From the NCBI GenBank assembly GCA_963772065.1, contig CAVYVZ010000005.1, positions 186,001 to 250,000 on the forward strand: 64,000 nt of DNA. The letters run 5' to 3'. The DNA comes from CAVYVZ01 sp963772065 (lineage in GTDB: Bacteria; Acidobacteriota; Vicinamibacteria; Vicinamibacterales; UBA2999). Of the stretch, positions 55,461 to 64,000 are shown piece by piece. Each line of letters begins with the position of its first letter. The first letter of the stretch is position 1. The position numbers and the translations under genes were made by a program. The notes under the pieces were generated by a model. The model did no database searches, was not told the origin of the DNA, and saw only the letters and a program-made list of their open reading frames with translations.

Positions 55461-56644
55461 TCGGCACAGCCGACGTTGTCATCGTCGGAGGCGGCGTCGT
55501 CGGATCCAGCATCGGGTATCACCTTCGACAGGATGGCTTCGGCGGCCGCATCGTGATCGTCGAGCGCGACGAGACGTATGCGCGCGCATCGTCGAACCTG
55601 GCGATGGGTGGCATCCGCCAGCAGTTCGGCTCGGCCGTGAACATCCAGCTCGCGCAGTACAGCATCGCCTTCTACAGGGACTTCGATCGCCGCATGAGCG
55701 CCGGCGGCCATGCCGCACGCGCCTGGTTCCGGCAACGCGGCTACTTGTTTCTCGTCGACGCCTCGTCAGCGGAAATCTTCGAGCGGCGCTACGCCATCCT
55801 CACCAGGCGGGGGGCGCACGTGAAGCGGTTGAGCGTCGGAGAGATACGAGCGATGCTCCCGGACCTGTTCGTGGACGATCTCGTCTTCGGACTGATGGGG
55901 ACAGACGATGGCTATGCGAACCCGAAGGAGGTGCTGCGTGGCTTTCGTGCCGGGGCACTGGCAGCCGGTGTCGAGTATCTCAACGACGAAGTGAACGCGG
56001 TGCACCAGGCCTCGGGCCAAGTGACAGGCGTGACGCTGGCGTCTGGTGAGCGCCTCGATTCGCCAGTGGTCGTCAACGCGGCCGGTCCGTACGCTGCGCG
56101 CGTAGCGGCGATGGCCGGCGTCGAGCAGCCGGTACACCCGATGCGCCAGCACCTGTTCCGCTGCGATCTCCCGAAGCGATGGCCCTACCGATGGCCGATG
56201 ACGATCGACCCCGGCGGCGTGCACTGGCGGCACGACGATGCCATTTCGGATGAGCAGCCGGATCGCATCATCCTCGCGAAGACGAAACTCGATGAGCCGT
56301 ACGGCGAGAACTTCGCCTGCGACGAGTCACGGTGGCTGGCCGACTTCTATCCGGATCTGGTGCGGCGCGTACCGGCGTTTCGCGATGTGCAACTCGCCGA
56401 AGGATGGGCAGGTCTCTACGAGATGACGCCCGATCACAACCCGATGATCGGCGAGCACCCCCGGCTCAAGGGCTTCTTCATGGCAAACGGCTTCAGCGGC
56501 CACGGCCTGATGATGGCGCCGGCGACCGGCAAGGTCGTGTCCGAGCTGATTCGAACGGGTCGAGCCGAGACCGTGGACGTGTCGGACCTGTCGGTCGACC
56601 GCTTCGCGCGCGGTCAGCTGTTCTGGGACGAGGCGATGATCTGA
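55457..56644 (+). CDS. FAD-dependent oxidoreductase (DAO family)
   Basis: 395 residues. The FAD motif DVVIVGGGVVGSSIGYHLRQ at the N-terminus, SNLAMGGIRQQFGSA, the middle VVVNAAGPYAARVAAMAG and the late NPMIGEHPRLKGFFMANGF are characteristic of the sarcosine oxidase/D-amino acid oxidase group. It probably oxidises a secondary or primary amine or N-methyl amino acid. The end of the operon lies 60 bp before the convergent pyruvate kinase gene. Confidence 0.9.
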   Translation: MIGTADVVIVGGGVVGSSIGYHLRQDGFGGRIVIVERDETYARASSNLAMGGIRQQFGSAVNIQLAQYSIAFYRDFDRRMSAGGHAARAWFRQRGYLFLVDASSAEIFERRYAILTRRGAHVKRLSVGEIRAMLPDLFVDDLVFGLMGTDDGYANPKEVLRGFRAGALAAGVEYLNDEVNAVHQASGQVTGVTLASGERLDSPVVVNAAGPYAARVAAMAGVEQPVHPMRQHLFRCDLPKRWPYRWPMTIDPGGVHWRHDDAISDEQPDRIILAKTKLDEPYGENFACDESRWLADFYPDLVRRVPAFRDVQLAEGWAGLYEMTPDHNPMIGEHPRLKGFFMANGFSGHGLMMAPATGKVVSELIRTGRAETVDVSDLSVDRFARGQLFWDEAMI

Positions 56645-56657
56645 CGTCTGCGGTCTT

Positions 56658-56684
56658 CAGTCTTTGGTCTCTAGACCAGAGACT
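56658..56684. terminator. Hairpin between convergent oxidoreductase and pyk genes
   Basis: CAGTCTTTGGTCT (56658-56670) pairs with AGACCAGAGACTG (56672-56684) with one mismatch and a very tight loop. Its place between two gene ends suggests a two-way terminator. Confidence 0.45.
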
Positions 56685-56701
56685 GGAGACCAGCGACCGA
56701 G

Positions 56702-58135
56702 TCAGACCCTCAACAGGCGGAGAAAGTTCGCGTTCTCGTCTCTCAGCTCCGGACTGATGCTCACCAGCACGATGACCGACGATGGTGCGACTGCGCCTCG
56801 CTCGACGAGCATCCGCCCGATGCGGGCCGCGGCGGAATCGACGTCGCCGCTCAAGTCCGTCAGCACCGGCATCACTCCCCAGCACAGGACCAGACGACGG
56901 GAGATGTCTGGCTGGTTCGTGGCCGCGTAGATCGGCGTGCGCGGCCGCATCGCGGAGAGGACCCGCGCCGTCTTGCCGCCGCGCGTCACCGCTACGATGG
57001 CCGATGCCGGTCCGAGTTCGGCGAGCGTGACCGCCGCCTGGCACATCGCCCGGCCATGCTCGGCCAGCAGCGGCACGCCGACGAAGTCCGACAGCCGCCG
57101 GCGGGCCGATTCACCGGCTGGGAGCATCGACTCCGCATCGCGGATCACCGCGTCGAGGGTCTGGACGGCGCGCACGGGATGCACGCCAATCGCGGTCTCG
57201 CCAGACAACATGATCGCGTCCACGCCGTCGTCGACGGCATTGGCGGCGTCGCTCACCTCCGCGCGCGTCGGGCGAGGCTCCGTACGCATCGACTCGAGCA
57301 CCTGCGTCGCCACGATCACCGGAATGCCGGCAGCGCGCGCCTTGCGGGTAATTTCCTTCTGCACGCGAGGCACGCGCTCGAGCGGTATCTCGAGCCCGAG
57401 ATCGCCGCGCGCGACCATGACCGCATCGCTCGCCGCGATGATGTCGTCCAGGTGCGCGATCGCCTCCGGCCGTTCGAGCTTGGCGACGAGCGGAATGTCC
57501 GGCCGTCCGAGGCGGCTCACGGCGTCGCGTGCCTGGCGCACGTCGGCTGCACTCAACACGAAGCTCAGGGCGACCATGTCGACGCCAGCCTGAATCCCGA
57601 ACGCGAGATCCTCGGCGTCCTTGGCGGTGAGCCCCGCCGCGGGCAGCGGCACGCCAGGCGCGTTGATGCCTTTGTGCTCGCCAAGCGGGCCGCCGTCGAT
57701 CACCACCGTACGAAGCTCCGTCGGCGTGCTCTCCTCGACGCGCAGCTGCAGCCGGCCGTCGTCCAGCAGCAGGCTGTCGCCGCGTCGCACGGAGCGCGGC
57801 AGGTCTTCGTAGGTCGTCGACACGCGCCCCTTCCGGCCTTGGAAATCGCCGACGGCAATGCGCAGCTCGTCGCCAGGTTCGAGATCGATCGCCTGTCCTC
57901 CCTCGAGCGGGCCGGTGCGGATTTTAGGGCCGCTCAGGTCCTGGAGGATCGCGATGCATCGCCGCGCCTCGTCTCCCACCTTTCGGATGCGCTGGATGAG
58001 CGCGCCGTGGGTGTCGCGCGTCCCGTGCGAGAAGTTCAGGCGGAAGACGTCGACGCCGGAGGCCACGAGCGCGCGCAGCGTTGTGTCGTCACTGCTCGCG
58101 GGCCCGAGCGTCGCGACGATCTTCGTGTGCCGCAC
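56702..58135 (-). CDS. pyk: Pyruvate kinase
   Basis: 477 residues with GTG start at 58135. Markers: RHTKIVATLGPASS, DVFRLNFSHG, the active-site DIPLVAKLERPEAIAHLDDI, VMVARGDLGLEIPLERVPRV and AIMLSGETAIGVHPVRAV. Makes pyruvate and ATP from phosphoenolpyruvate. It is separate from the gapA-pgk-tpiA operon. The reading frame is intact. Confidence 0.96.
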   Translation of the reverse strand: MRHTKIVATLGPASSDDTTLRALVASGVDVFRLNFSHGTRDTHGALIQRIRKVGDEARRCIAILQDLSGPKIRTGPLEGGQAIDLEPGDELRIAVGDFQGRKGRVSTTYEDLPRSVRRGDSLLLDDGRLQLRVEESTPTELRTVVIDGGPLGEHKGINAPGVPLPAAGLTAKDAEDLAFGIQAGVDMVALSFVLSAADVRQARDAVSRLGRPDIPLVAKLERPEAIAHLDDIIAASDAVMVARGDLGLEIPLERVPRVQKEITRKARAAGIPVIVATQVLESMRTEPRPTRAEVSDAANAVDDGVDAIMLSGETAIGVHPVRAVQTLDAVIRDAESMLPAGESARRRLSDFVGVPLLAEHGRAMCQAAVTLAELGPASAIVAVTRGGKTARVLSAMRPRTPIYAATNQPDISRRLVLCWGVMPVLTDLSGDVDSAAARIGRMLVERGAVAPSSVIVLVSISPELRDENANFLRLLRV

Positions 58136-58178
58136 GTCCTCAGCTTACAATACGAGCTTCGATGAATTCGATGCGGGC

Positions 58179-58355
58179 ATGACTGTCAAAGCATGGTTGG
58201 ATGCCGCCGTGCAGGACGCCGAACGGCGCGGCCTCTCGGCGCTGAAGCCGCTGCTCGAGACCCTCGCGCGCGGCACGTCCGCGCTGCGGACGGCCGACTG
58301 GAACGACGATGCGGCGGGAGAGGTCGAGGGCGCGAAGGACGCGGATGGACGCTGA
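58179..58355 (+). CDS. Small protein upstream of amidase, unknown
   Basis: 58 residues: MTVKAWLDAAVQDAERRGLS through DWNDDAAGEVEGA. The helical, acidic sequence overlaps the amidase start by 11 bp, so the two are likely coupled. Not recognised as GatC. A role in assisting the amidase is a guess. Confidence 0.5.
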   Translation: MTVKAWLDAAVQDAERRGLSALKPLLETLARGTSALRTADWNDDAAGEVEGAKDADGR

Positions 58356-59703
58356 GCCGCGCACGATAGCCCAACTCGCGCGTGCGCTGCAGGCGCGCGA
58401 AACGACATCCGCATCGGTCACCGACCAGTGCCTCGAACAGATCGCGGACAAGAATCCGTCGCTGAACGCGTTCATCACCGTGCTCGCCGACGAGGCACGG
58501 CTGCAGGCGCAGGAGGCCGATCGCGAAATCGCCGCGGGCCGCTACCGCGGTCCGCTGCATGGCATCCCGATCTCGTTGAAGGACCTCATCAATCTGCGCG
58601 GAACGCCCACGACCGCGGGATCGCGCGTGCCCGACGCCCACCCCGCGCCATCCGATGCGCCGGCCGTGGCGCGCCTGCGGGACGCGGGCGCCGTCTTCGT
58701 GGGCAAATGCAACCTGCACGAGTTCGCGTTCGGAACCACCAACGAGGACTCCGCGTTTGGACCGGCCCGTCATCCGGTCGATCCAGGCCGCTCGCCGGGC
58801 GGCTCCTCGGGCGGTTCCGCGGTTTCGGTGGCGACCGGGATGGCGTTTGCTTCGATCGGAACCGACACCGGCGGCTCGATCCGTATTCCGGCCGCGGCTT
58901 GCGGCGTGGTGGGACTCAAGCCCGGTTACGGCGAAATTTCAACCAGCGGTGTCGTGCCCTTGAGCCGGACGCTGGACCACGTGGGTCCGCTATGCCGTTC
59001 GGCGGAGGACGCGGCGATTTTGTACGACGTCCTGCGCGGCGAACAGCCGCGCGAGCCGGCGCCATCGCCGCGACACGCGGGACATCCGGCTGGGCATCCC
59101 TCGCGAGTACTTTCTATCGCTGCTCGATTCGCAGGTGGCATCGTCGTTCGAAAGCGCGTGCGATCGCCTGCGCACGGCTGGAGTGACGCTCGAGCCGGTC
59201 GCAATCCCGCACGCGAACGACATCGCGCCGATCTATCTGCACATCGTCCTTCCGGAAGCGGCGGCGTTTCACGCGAAGACCCTCGAGAGCCGACCCGACC
59301 TGTACACGCCGAACGTGCGGCTGCGGCTCGAGATGGGCGGTACATCCTCGCGGAGGACTACGCACGCGCGTTTCGCGGACGTGACGTGCTGAAGCGGGAG
59401 GTCGATGCCGCGCTCGATGGCTGCGATGCCCTCCTGCTGCCGTCGCTGGCGGTTCCAGCGCCCAAGCTCGGCGCGGCAACGGTGAAGGTGGGTGCTTCCG
59501 AAGAGCCGGTTCGGAACATCACGCTGCGCCTCACCCAGTTGTTCAACCTCTCCGGCCATCCCGCGATCACGATGCCGTGCGGGCGCACGGTCGAGCGGCT
59601 TCCCGTAGGGGCGCAGCTCGTCGGCCGTCATGGACGAACCGGCGAGTTGCTCAGCGTGGCCCGCTCGCTCGAGCGTTACCTCGACCCCGGGATGTCGCGA
59701 TGA
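58345..59703 (+). CDS. Amidase-signature family hydrolase (GatA-like), two compensating frameshifts
   Basis: 452 residues after repair, from ATG 58345 (MDAEPRTIAQLARALQARET). The amidase triad is present: Lys in HGIPISLKDLIN, Ser in SPGGSSGGSA and the nucleophile in GTDTGGSIRIPAA. Between about 59068 and 59337 the true protein (RDTRDIRLGIPREYF and on to NVRLRLEMG) is in the neighbouring frame; it then returns to the original frame as RYILAEDYARAFRGRDVLKR. One extra base followed by one missing base explains this. It may be a GatA of the tRNA amidotransferase or a general amidase; no gatB or gatC is next to it, so the latter is likelier. Confidence 0.85.
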   Translation: MDAEPRTIAQLARALQARETTSASVTDQCLEQIADKNPSLNAFITVLADEARLQAQEADREIAAGRYRGPLHGIPISLKDLINLRGTPTTAGSRVPDAHPAPSDAPAVARLRDAGAVFVGKCNLHEFAFGTTNEDSAFGPARHPVDPGRSPGGSSGGSAVSVATGMAFASIGTDTGGSIRIPAAACGVVGLKPGYGEISTSGVVPLSRTLDHVGPLCRSAEDAAILYDVLRGEQPREPAPSPRHAGHPAGHPSRVLSIAARFAGGIVVRKRVRSPAHGWSDARAGRNPARERHRADLSAHRPSGSGGVSREDPREPTRPVHAERAAAARDGRYILAEDYARAFRGRDVLKREVDAALDGCDALLLPSLAVPAPKLGAATVKVGASEEPVRNITLRLTQLFNLSGHPAITMPCGRTVERLPVGAQLVGRHGRTGELLSVARSLERYLDPGMSR

Positions 59704-59840
59704 GGGTCCGGATGGTCGGGCAGAGGCTCAGGCGGAATGTCGGGAGGCGGAACCGGATTGATATCCGGCTTCGGATGCGACACCACATCCATATCGGCAG
59801 GCGGCTGCGGAACGTCGGGCTTCGACGGCTGCTCGATCAT
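59676..59840 (-). CDS. Short proline-rich protein
   Basis: 54 codons: MIEQPSKPDVPQPPADMDVV at the start, then PVPPPDIPPEPLPDHPDPHR. About a third of residues are proline, with Asp/His spacing. It overlaps the convergent amidase end by 28 bp. No known family and only a weak ribosome site; supported by composition and an open frame only. Confidence 0.4.
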   Translation of the reverse strand: MIEQPSKPDVPQPPADMDVVSHPKPDINPVPPPDIPPEPLPDHPDPHRDIPGSR

Positions 59841-59878
59841 GGATCCGGAGTCTGCAACCGCGTTGCCGGAGGCCGCGG

Positions 59879-60907
59879 GTGATCGCGCGGCTCTTCCATG
59901 CCTGGGAGCACAGGCTGGCGGACGCCACGACGGACCGTGTCGTGCGCGCGTTCGAATGGGGAACCGACTGGCTGCCCTCGAACGGCCATCACGCGCTGCC
60001 GCCCGACGCACACGTCGAGCGGTGGGTGGATGACGTCATGCGTGACACGGCGTCGTTCTTCGAGCCGCCGCCAACCACCGACTTCGAGCTGGCCGGCAAC
60101 ATGCTGCGCTTTCCAAGCGCGCTCGTGACCCCGCACGCGGAGAACAACACGGTGGTCGCACGATGGTTTCCCGCGAATGAACCCGCACGTCGTGCCGCTC
60201 CCGGCAAGCGAAGTCGGGCCGTGCTTGTGATGCCGCAGTGGAACTCCGACGCAGGCGGGCACATCGGGCTGGCGCAGCTCCTCTCGCGGTTCGGAATCTC
60301 CGCGCTGCGACTGAGCCTCCCCTACCACGACGCGCGTATGCCGCCCGAGCTCTCGCGCGCGGACTACATCGTCAGCTCCAACATCGCGCGGACGGTGCAG
60401 GTGTGCCGACAGGCCGTGCTCGACGCGAGGAGAGCGATCGCGTGGCTGGCGGCGCAGGGGTTCGAGCGCATCGGTATTCTCGGCACGAGCCTCGGATCGT
60501 GCCTGGCGATGCTGACGTCCGCGCACGAGCCGCTGATTCGCGCGCAGGCGCTCAACCACGTGTCGCCCTGGTTTGCCGACGTCGTCTGGCGCGGACTCTC
60601 GACGCGCCACGTGCGTGGAGGCCTCGACGGCCATATCGATCTCGAGCGGCTGCGCCATCTGTGGCGGCCGATCAGCCCATGGTCGTACCTCGACCGCATT
60701 CGCGACACGCGCACCCTGCTCGTGTATGCGAGGTACGATCTCACGTTCCCCGTCGATCTCTCGCGCACGCTCGTCGACGAGTTCGCCCGACGCGATCTGC
60801 CGCACGAAGTGGCCGTGTTGCCGTGCGGCCACTACAGCACGGGTTCAGCACCGTTCAAGTACCTGGACGGATACGTGCTCACGAGATTTCTGCTGCGGAG
60901 CCTCTGA
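59879..60907 (+). CDS. Alpha/beta-hydrolase, ABHD18-like
   Basis: 342 residues from GTG 59879, with GGAGG about 8-12 nt upstream. The nucleophile elbow is GILGTSLGSCLAML near residue 200, the catalytic Asp probably lies in VYARYDLTFPVD and the His in VLPCGHYSTG. It lacks a signal peptide. The wide N-terminal region with VLVMPQWNSDAGGHIGLAQL resembles DUF2048/ABHD18-type hydrolases. Substrate unknown. 15 bp before the next FAD gene, probably one transcript. Confidence 0.8.
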   Translation: MIARLFHAWEHRLADATTDRVVRAFEWGTDWLPSNGHHALPPDAHVERWVDDVMRDTASFFEPPPTTDFELAGNMLRFPSALVTPHAENNTVVARWFPANEPARRAAPGKRSRAVLVMPQWNSDAGGHIGLAQLLSRFGISALRLSLPYHDARMPPELSRADYIVSSNIARTVQVCRQAVLDARRAIAWLAAQGFERIGILGTSLGSCLAMLTSAHEPLIRAQALNHVSPWFADVVWRGLSTRHVRGGLDGHIDLERLRHLWRPISPWSYLDRIRDTRTLLVYARYDLTFPVDLSRTLVDEFARRDLPHEVAVLPCGHYSTGSAPFKYLDGYVLTRFLLRSL

Positions 60908-60922
60908 CGCAGAGGTCGTCCC

Positions 60923-62126
60923 ATGTACGACGTCATCATCGTCGGTGCACGCTGCGCCGGCTCGCCGCTGGCCATGCTGCTGGCGCGCAACGGCGGACGG
61001 GTGCTGCTCCTCGACCGCGCGACATTCCCCAGCGACATCCCTCACGGACACTTCGTGCACCGCCAGGGGCCATCGCGCCTGCACAAATGGCGTCTGCTCG
61101 ACAAAGTCGCGACGGTTTGCATCCCCGCCACCGAGCAGCTGGTCGATCTCGGCGACTTTCCGCTGGTGTCGCGCAATCTGGAGATCGAGGGGGTCGCGTG
61201 GGGCTATGGCCCGCGGCGCAGCATGCTCGACAAGGTGCTGGTTGACGCGGCCGTCGAGAGTGGCGCCGAACTGCGTGAAGGGTTCAATGTCGAGGAGTTC
61301 ATCGTCGACGGCGACCGGTTGACGGGGATTCGAGGACGAACGCGCAATGGTGACGTGATCGAGGAGAAGGCCACGATCACTGTCGGTGCCGACGGCCGCA
61401 ATTCCCGGCTCGCCGCGGCGGTGCGGGCGGAGGTCTACAACGCCGCGCCGACGATCCTCTGCTACTACTTCTCGTACTGGAGCGGTGTCGAGAGCTGCGC
61501 GTTCGAGCTCTACCAGCGGACGGCAGAGCGCCGGGTCATCTTCTCCTTCAGGACGGCACCCGACCTGTTCGCCGTTTTCGTCGGGTTCCCGATCGAGGAG
61601 CTTCACGCCATCCGGCCGGACATCGAGCGGCACTTCATGAGCGCGATCGATCTTCGCACCAGCCCTGTCCGACCGCGTTCGGAACGGACGCCGGGAGGAG
61701 CGCTTCTACGGCGCCTCCGATCTGCCGAACTTCTACCGCAAACCGTTCGGCCCTGGCTGGGCACTCGTCGGCGATGCCGGCTGCCACAAAGACCCATACA
61801 TGGCGCTTGGAATCTCCGACGCGCTGCGTGATGCCGAGCTCCTCGCCGATGCAATCGGGGACGGGTTGACCGGCCGCGCCGGCATGCAAGACGCGCTGGC
61901 CGAGTATGAGCGGAAACGGAATGAGGCGTCTGCCGTCGAGTACCAACAGAACCTGGACGCGGCGCGTTTCGAGCCCGTTCCGCCAGACGTGTTGCGGATT
62001 CGGCAGGCCGTGAGGTCGGATCCGGCCCAGGCCACACGCCTGTCGATGGCCCGATCCGGCATGATCGACCCTCGGGAGTTCTTCAACCCCGGGAATCTTC
62101 AGCGACTGCTTGGATCGACGAGGTGA
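60923..62126 (+). CDS. FAD-dependent monooxygenase/reductase-like protein, frameshifted as sequenced
   Basis: 400 residues after repair. Begins MYDVIIVGARCAGSPLAMLL (FAD-binding GxGxxG variant) with RVLLLDRATFPSD, then KVLVDAAVESGAELREGF and ITVGADGRNSRLAAAVRAE. The frame breaks near 61653 (AIDL then APALSDRVRNGRREERFYGA) and continues with GWALVGDAGCHKDPYMALGI, the second FAD motif. The type is the PHBH/geranylgeranyl-reductase superfamily. Length 1204 bp leaves remainder 1. Probably oxidises or reduces a lipid or aromatic compound; partner is the preceding hydrolase. Confidence 0.86.
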
Positions 62127-62131
62127 CCGCC

Positions 62132-62413
62132 CTACAAGTAATCCAGCAGGCCCGCCATGGCGTTGTACAGGACCTGGGCGAGCTGACGCACGAGGGGTGA
62201 AATCTCACCTTCTTCGACCGACGTCGCAACTGTCACCGGGTCGGTCAGGAGCAGCCAGATCGCAGCGCCGGCGACGATCGCGGCCAGAATCGCAACGAGC
62301 CCCGCCACGCTGGCGGCGCGGCCCATGCCGGTATCGGCATCACGATCGGTCGCGTCTTCTGAGGATTCCACGGCCGGGATGTTGGGAACGGCCCTAGCGT
62401 ACCACGTCGCCAC
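62132..62413 (-). CDS. Small single-pass membrane protein
   Basis: 93 residues. Acidic N-terminal half (VESSEDATDRDADTG), one helix (AASVAGLVAILAAIVAGAAI) and an amphipathic C-terminus (ISPLVRQLAQVLYNAMAGLL). Ends 5 bp from the convergent FAD oxidoreductase. No domain is known. Coding is supported by the clean helix and composition. Confidence 0.55.
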   Translation of the reverse strand: MATWYARAVPNIPAVESSEDATDRDADTGMGRAASVAGLVAILAAIVAGAAIWLLLTDPVTVATSVEEGEISPLVRQLAQVLYNAMAGLLDYL

Positions 62414-62500
62414 GCCTGTAAGACGGGCGAGGACATGCGATGGTTCACAAAATCGCGGGCGGCCGCCTCAGCCGGCTGGAGCGGGCGGACCGACCCTTTA

Positions 62501-63887
62501 TTAATCCGCGGGAAGGATAGCCGGGTCGCCGAGCCGCAGCGCCGCGAGCGAATCGCCGATCGCGTGGTGGTCGCCGACGATCAGCGTGATCATGCGGGAA
62601 GGGTCGAGATGCCGCTGCGCGGCCTCCGTGACCTCGTCTGCGGTGACGCCGCTGACCTTCGGCACGAAGTCCTCGAAGTAGCTGTCCGGCAGGTCGTACA
62701 GAACGAGCTGGGCGACCGAACGGGCTACCTGCTGTGCGGTCTCGAAGCTGCGTGGATAGCCGCGCGTCAGCGTCGCGCGTGCCAGGGACATCTCGCGGTC
62801 CTGCACCGGCCTGCCGCCGCGGATGCTTTCCAGCTCGGCGAGCGAGTCTGCGACGGCGTCGGCGGTCGCGGCTGTGTGCACGCTTGCCTGGAGCGAGAAC
62901 GGCGAGATGCCGCGGCGCCAATCGAACCCTGTGCGCGCACCGTATGTGTAGCCTTTCTCTTCGCGCAGCTTCAGGTTCACACGGCTGACGAACTGGCCGC
63001 CAAGCACGGCGTTGAGCATCAGGAGCGCGGGATAGTCCGGCGTGTTGCGCCCCGTCGTGAGGTGACCGATCCGCAGCTCCGACTGCGACGCGCGCTCGCG
63101 CGGAACGACCGCAAGGCGCCTTCCGTTGACGCCATTCGGCTGTACAGGCCGCCGCAGCGCGGCGGACGCGATCGTCGCTCGCCGCGTTTTCCTGTGTGTC
63201 CCTCCATCCGCCAAAGGCGCGCTCGGTCAGCGAGCGCAGTTCGTCATGCGTGCCGTCGCCGGCGACGACGAGCGTGGCGCGGGTCGGGCGGTACGCGGCG
63301 CGATGAAACGCGCGGATGTCGTCGGGCGTCAACGCGCGCAATGACGCATCGCTGCCGATCGGAAGGTGGCCGTACGGGTGGTCGCCGTAGAGGAGGCGCA
63401 GGAACGCACGCTCCGCCACGGCGGGCGGTACGTCGCGCAGCTGCCGCAGCCGATCGAGCCGGAGCTGCCGCACGCGCGCGAAGTCCTCCTCCCGCATCGA
63501 CGGCCGCACCAGGATGTCCGACAGGATCGATGCGCCGCGATCGGCGAATCGGGAGAGCGTGGTCAGCGCGAACGCGGTAGCGTCGGGCGCCACGTCGACG
63601 TCGAGCTCTGCCCCGATCGCCGCGAGCGCCTCCGAGACATCGATGGCCGACATCGTGCCGGTGCCCTCGTCCAGCATGTCGGCTGTGATCGCCGCGAGTC
63701 CCTGCTGGCGCTCCGGATCGGCGCCAGAACCATCCGCGACCTGGAGAACGAACGTCACGACGGGCACCGTGCGATGCTCGACGGTCCGCACCTGGAGGCC
63801 GTTCGGGAGCGTGTGCCTGACGATCGATGGGAATCGAAATGGCGGGTCGAGACCCAGGTCGGGCAGGCGGCTGCGATCGACCGCCAT
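62501..63887 (-). CDS. M16-family peptidase-like subunit, frameshifted as sequenced
   Basis: 461 residues after repair. Starts MAVDRSRLPDLGLDPPFRFP then PNGLQVRTVEHRTVPVV and QQGLAAITADMLDEGT, where active M16 peptidases have HxxEH; here the His/Glu motif is absent, so this is the non-catalytic partner. The frame shifts near 63164 (DDRV then AALRRPVQPNGVNG). The C-terminal half has LNAVLGGQFVSRVNLKLREE and GYTYGARTGFDWRRG. ATG at 63887 overlaps the upstream gene stop (ATGA). Likely periplasmic or membrane-linked; no signal peptide is seen at this start. Confidence 0.85.
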
Positions 63888-64000
63888 CAGGACACCGCCA
63901 CACCGCTGGAGCCGGAAAGCGCCATCGCCGCCTCGCCCTTCGGCACCACGCTCAGCGTCACGCGTGCGTCGAAGCGCAGGTGAGCCTCCGCAGCGGCGCG
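63887..64000 (-). CDS. C-terminal end of a gene upstream of the M16 subunit, cut by window edge
   Basis: The last 37 codons end LRFDARVTLSVVPKG and then MALSGSSGVAVS. The VTLSVVPKG wording is typical of M16 C-termini. Its place and ATGA coupling suggest the catalytic M16 partner, which would carry the HxxEH motif outside the window. Identity is inferred. Confidence 0.55.
   Translation of the reverse strand, partial: RAAAEAHLRFDARVTLSVVPKGEAAMALSGSSGVAVS

Overview
The window reads as chromosomal DNA of an Acidobacteriota member, most likely class Vicinamibacteria. This is inferred, not proven. The DNA is GC-rich and carries two large permeases of the acidobacterial ADOP type (one with a PadR regulator), two Oar-like TonB-dependent receptors with an N-terminal carboxypeptidase-regulatory domain, many exported enzymes, a PEP-CTERM protein and a full Gram-negative lipid A/inner-core gene block.

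Layout. 1-7190 (minus) is a lipopolysaccharide block in transcription order kdtA, lpxK, lpxL, waaF, gmhB, rfaE1, rfaE2, waaC (cut by the window edge), with overlapping reading frames. It is divided by interlocked divergent promoters from the plus-strand glycolytic operon gapA-pgk-tpiA followed by secG (7333-10669). A tRNA-Leu(GAG) at 10764-10850 has its 3' half repeated twice downstream (56 bp and 21 bp), bracketing a small insert with one secreted hydrolase and no integrase. 12462-22662 is accessory: a beta-propeller-like secreted protein, an ADOP permease, a PEP-CTERM protein, a trypsin-family remnant, a cupredoxin lipoprotein, an exported RraA-like protein, a Tat-exported DUF362 protein and ApbE. 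22740-33959 holds a TonB receptor, an ArsR-DinB-SRPBCC operon with a visible promoter and palindrome, a MOSC protein, a methyltransferase, a cytochrome c-PQQ dehydrogenase, and a PadR-ADOP pair behind a perfect inverted repeat.

34026-45803 is the most coherent unusual locus. A Tat-exported SelA-like PLP enzyme diverges from a TonB receptor, a TctC-TctB fusion, TctA and a hybrid sensor kinase whose input region matches the Reg_prop/Y_Y_Y sensors of polysaccharide-utilisation loci. Read together they suggest outer-membrane uptake, periplasmic processing and inner-membrane import of an organic acid or amino-sugar acid, with a dedicated sensor. 45949-64000 mixes a small HExxH protein, a 2OG-Fe(II) oxygenase-like protein, NamZ/DUF1343, a B12-binding radical SAM protein, a LOG-family protein, an amidohydrolase-SRPBCC-APC permease-FAD oxidase operon, pyruvate kinase, an amidase, hydrolase and oxidoreductase genes, and an M16 peptidase pair cut by the right edge.

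A caution for every user: at least eleven single-base frameshifts interrupt nine otherwise well-conserved genes (kdtA twice, lpxK, DUF362, ADOP, hybrid kinase, LOG, amidase twice, FAD oxidoreductase, M16). Ten of them look like one extra base. Essential genes are hit, so uncorrected sequencing insertions are the simplest explanation. Coordinates below span the whole repaired gene.
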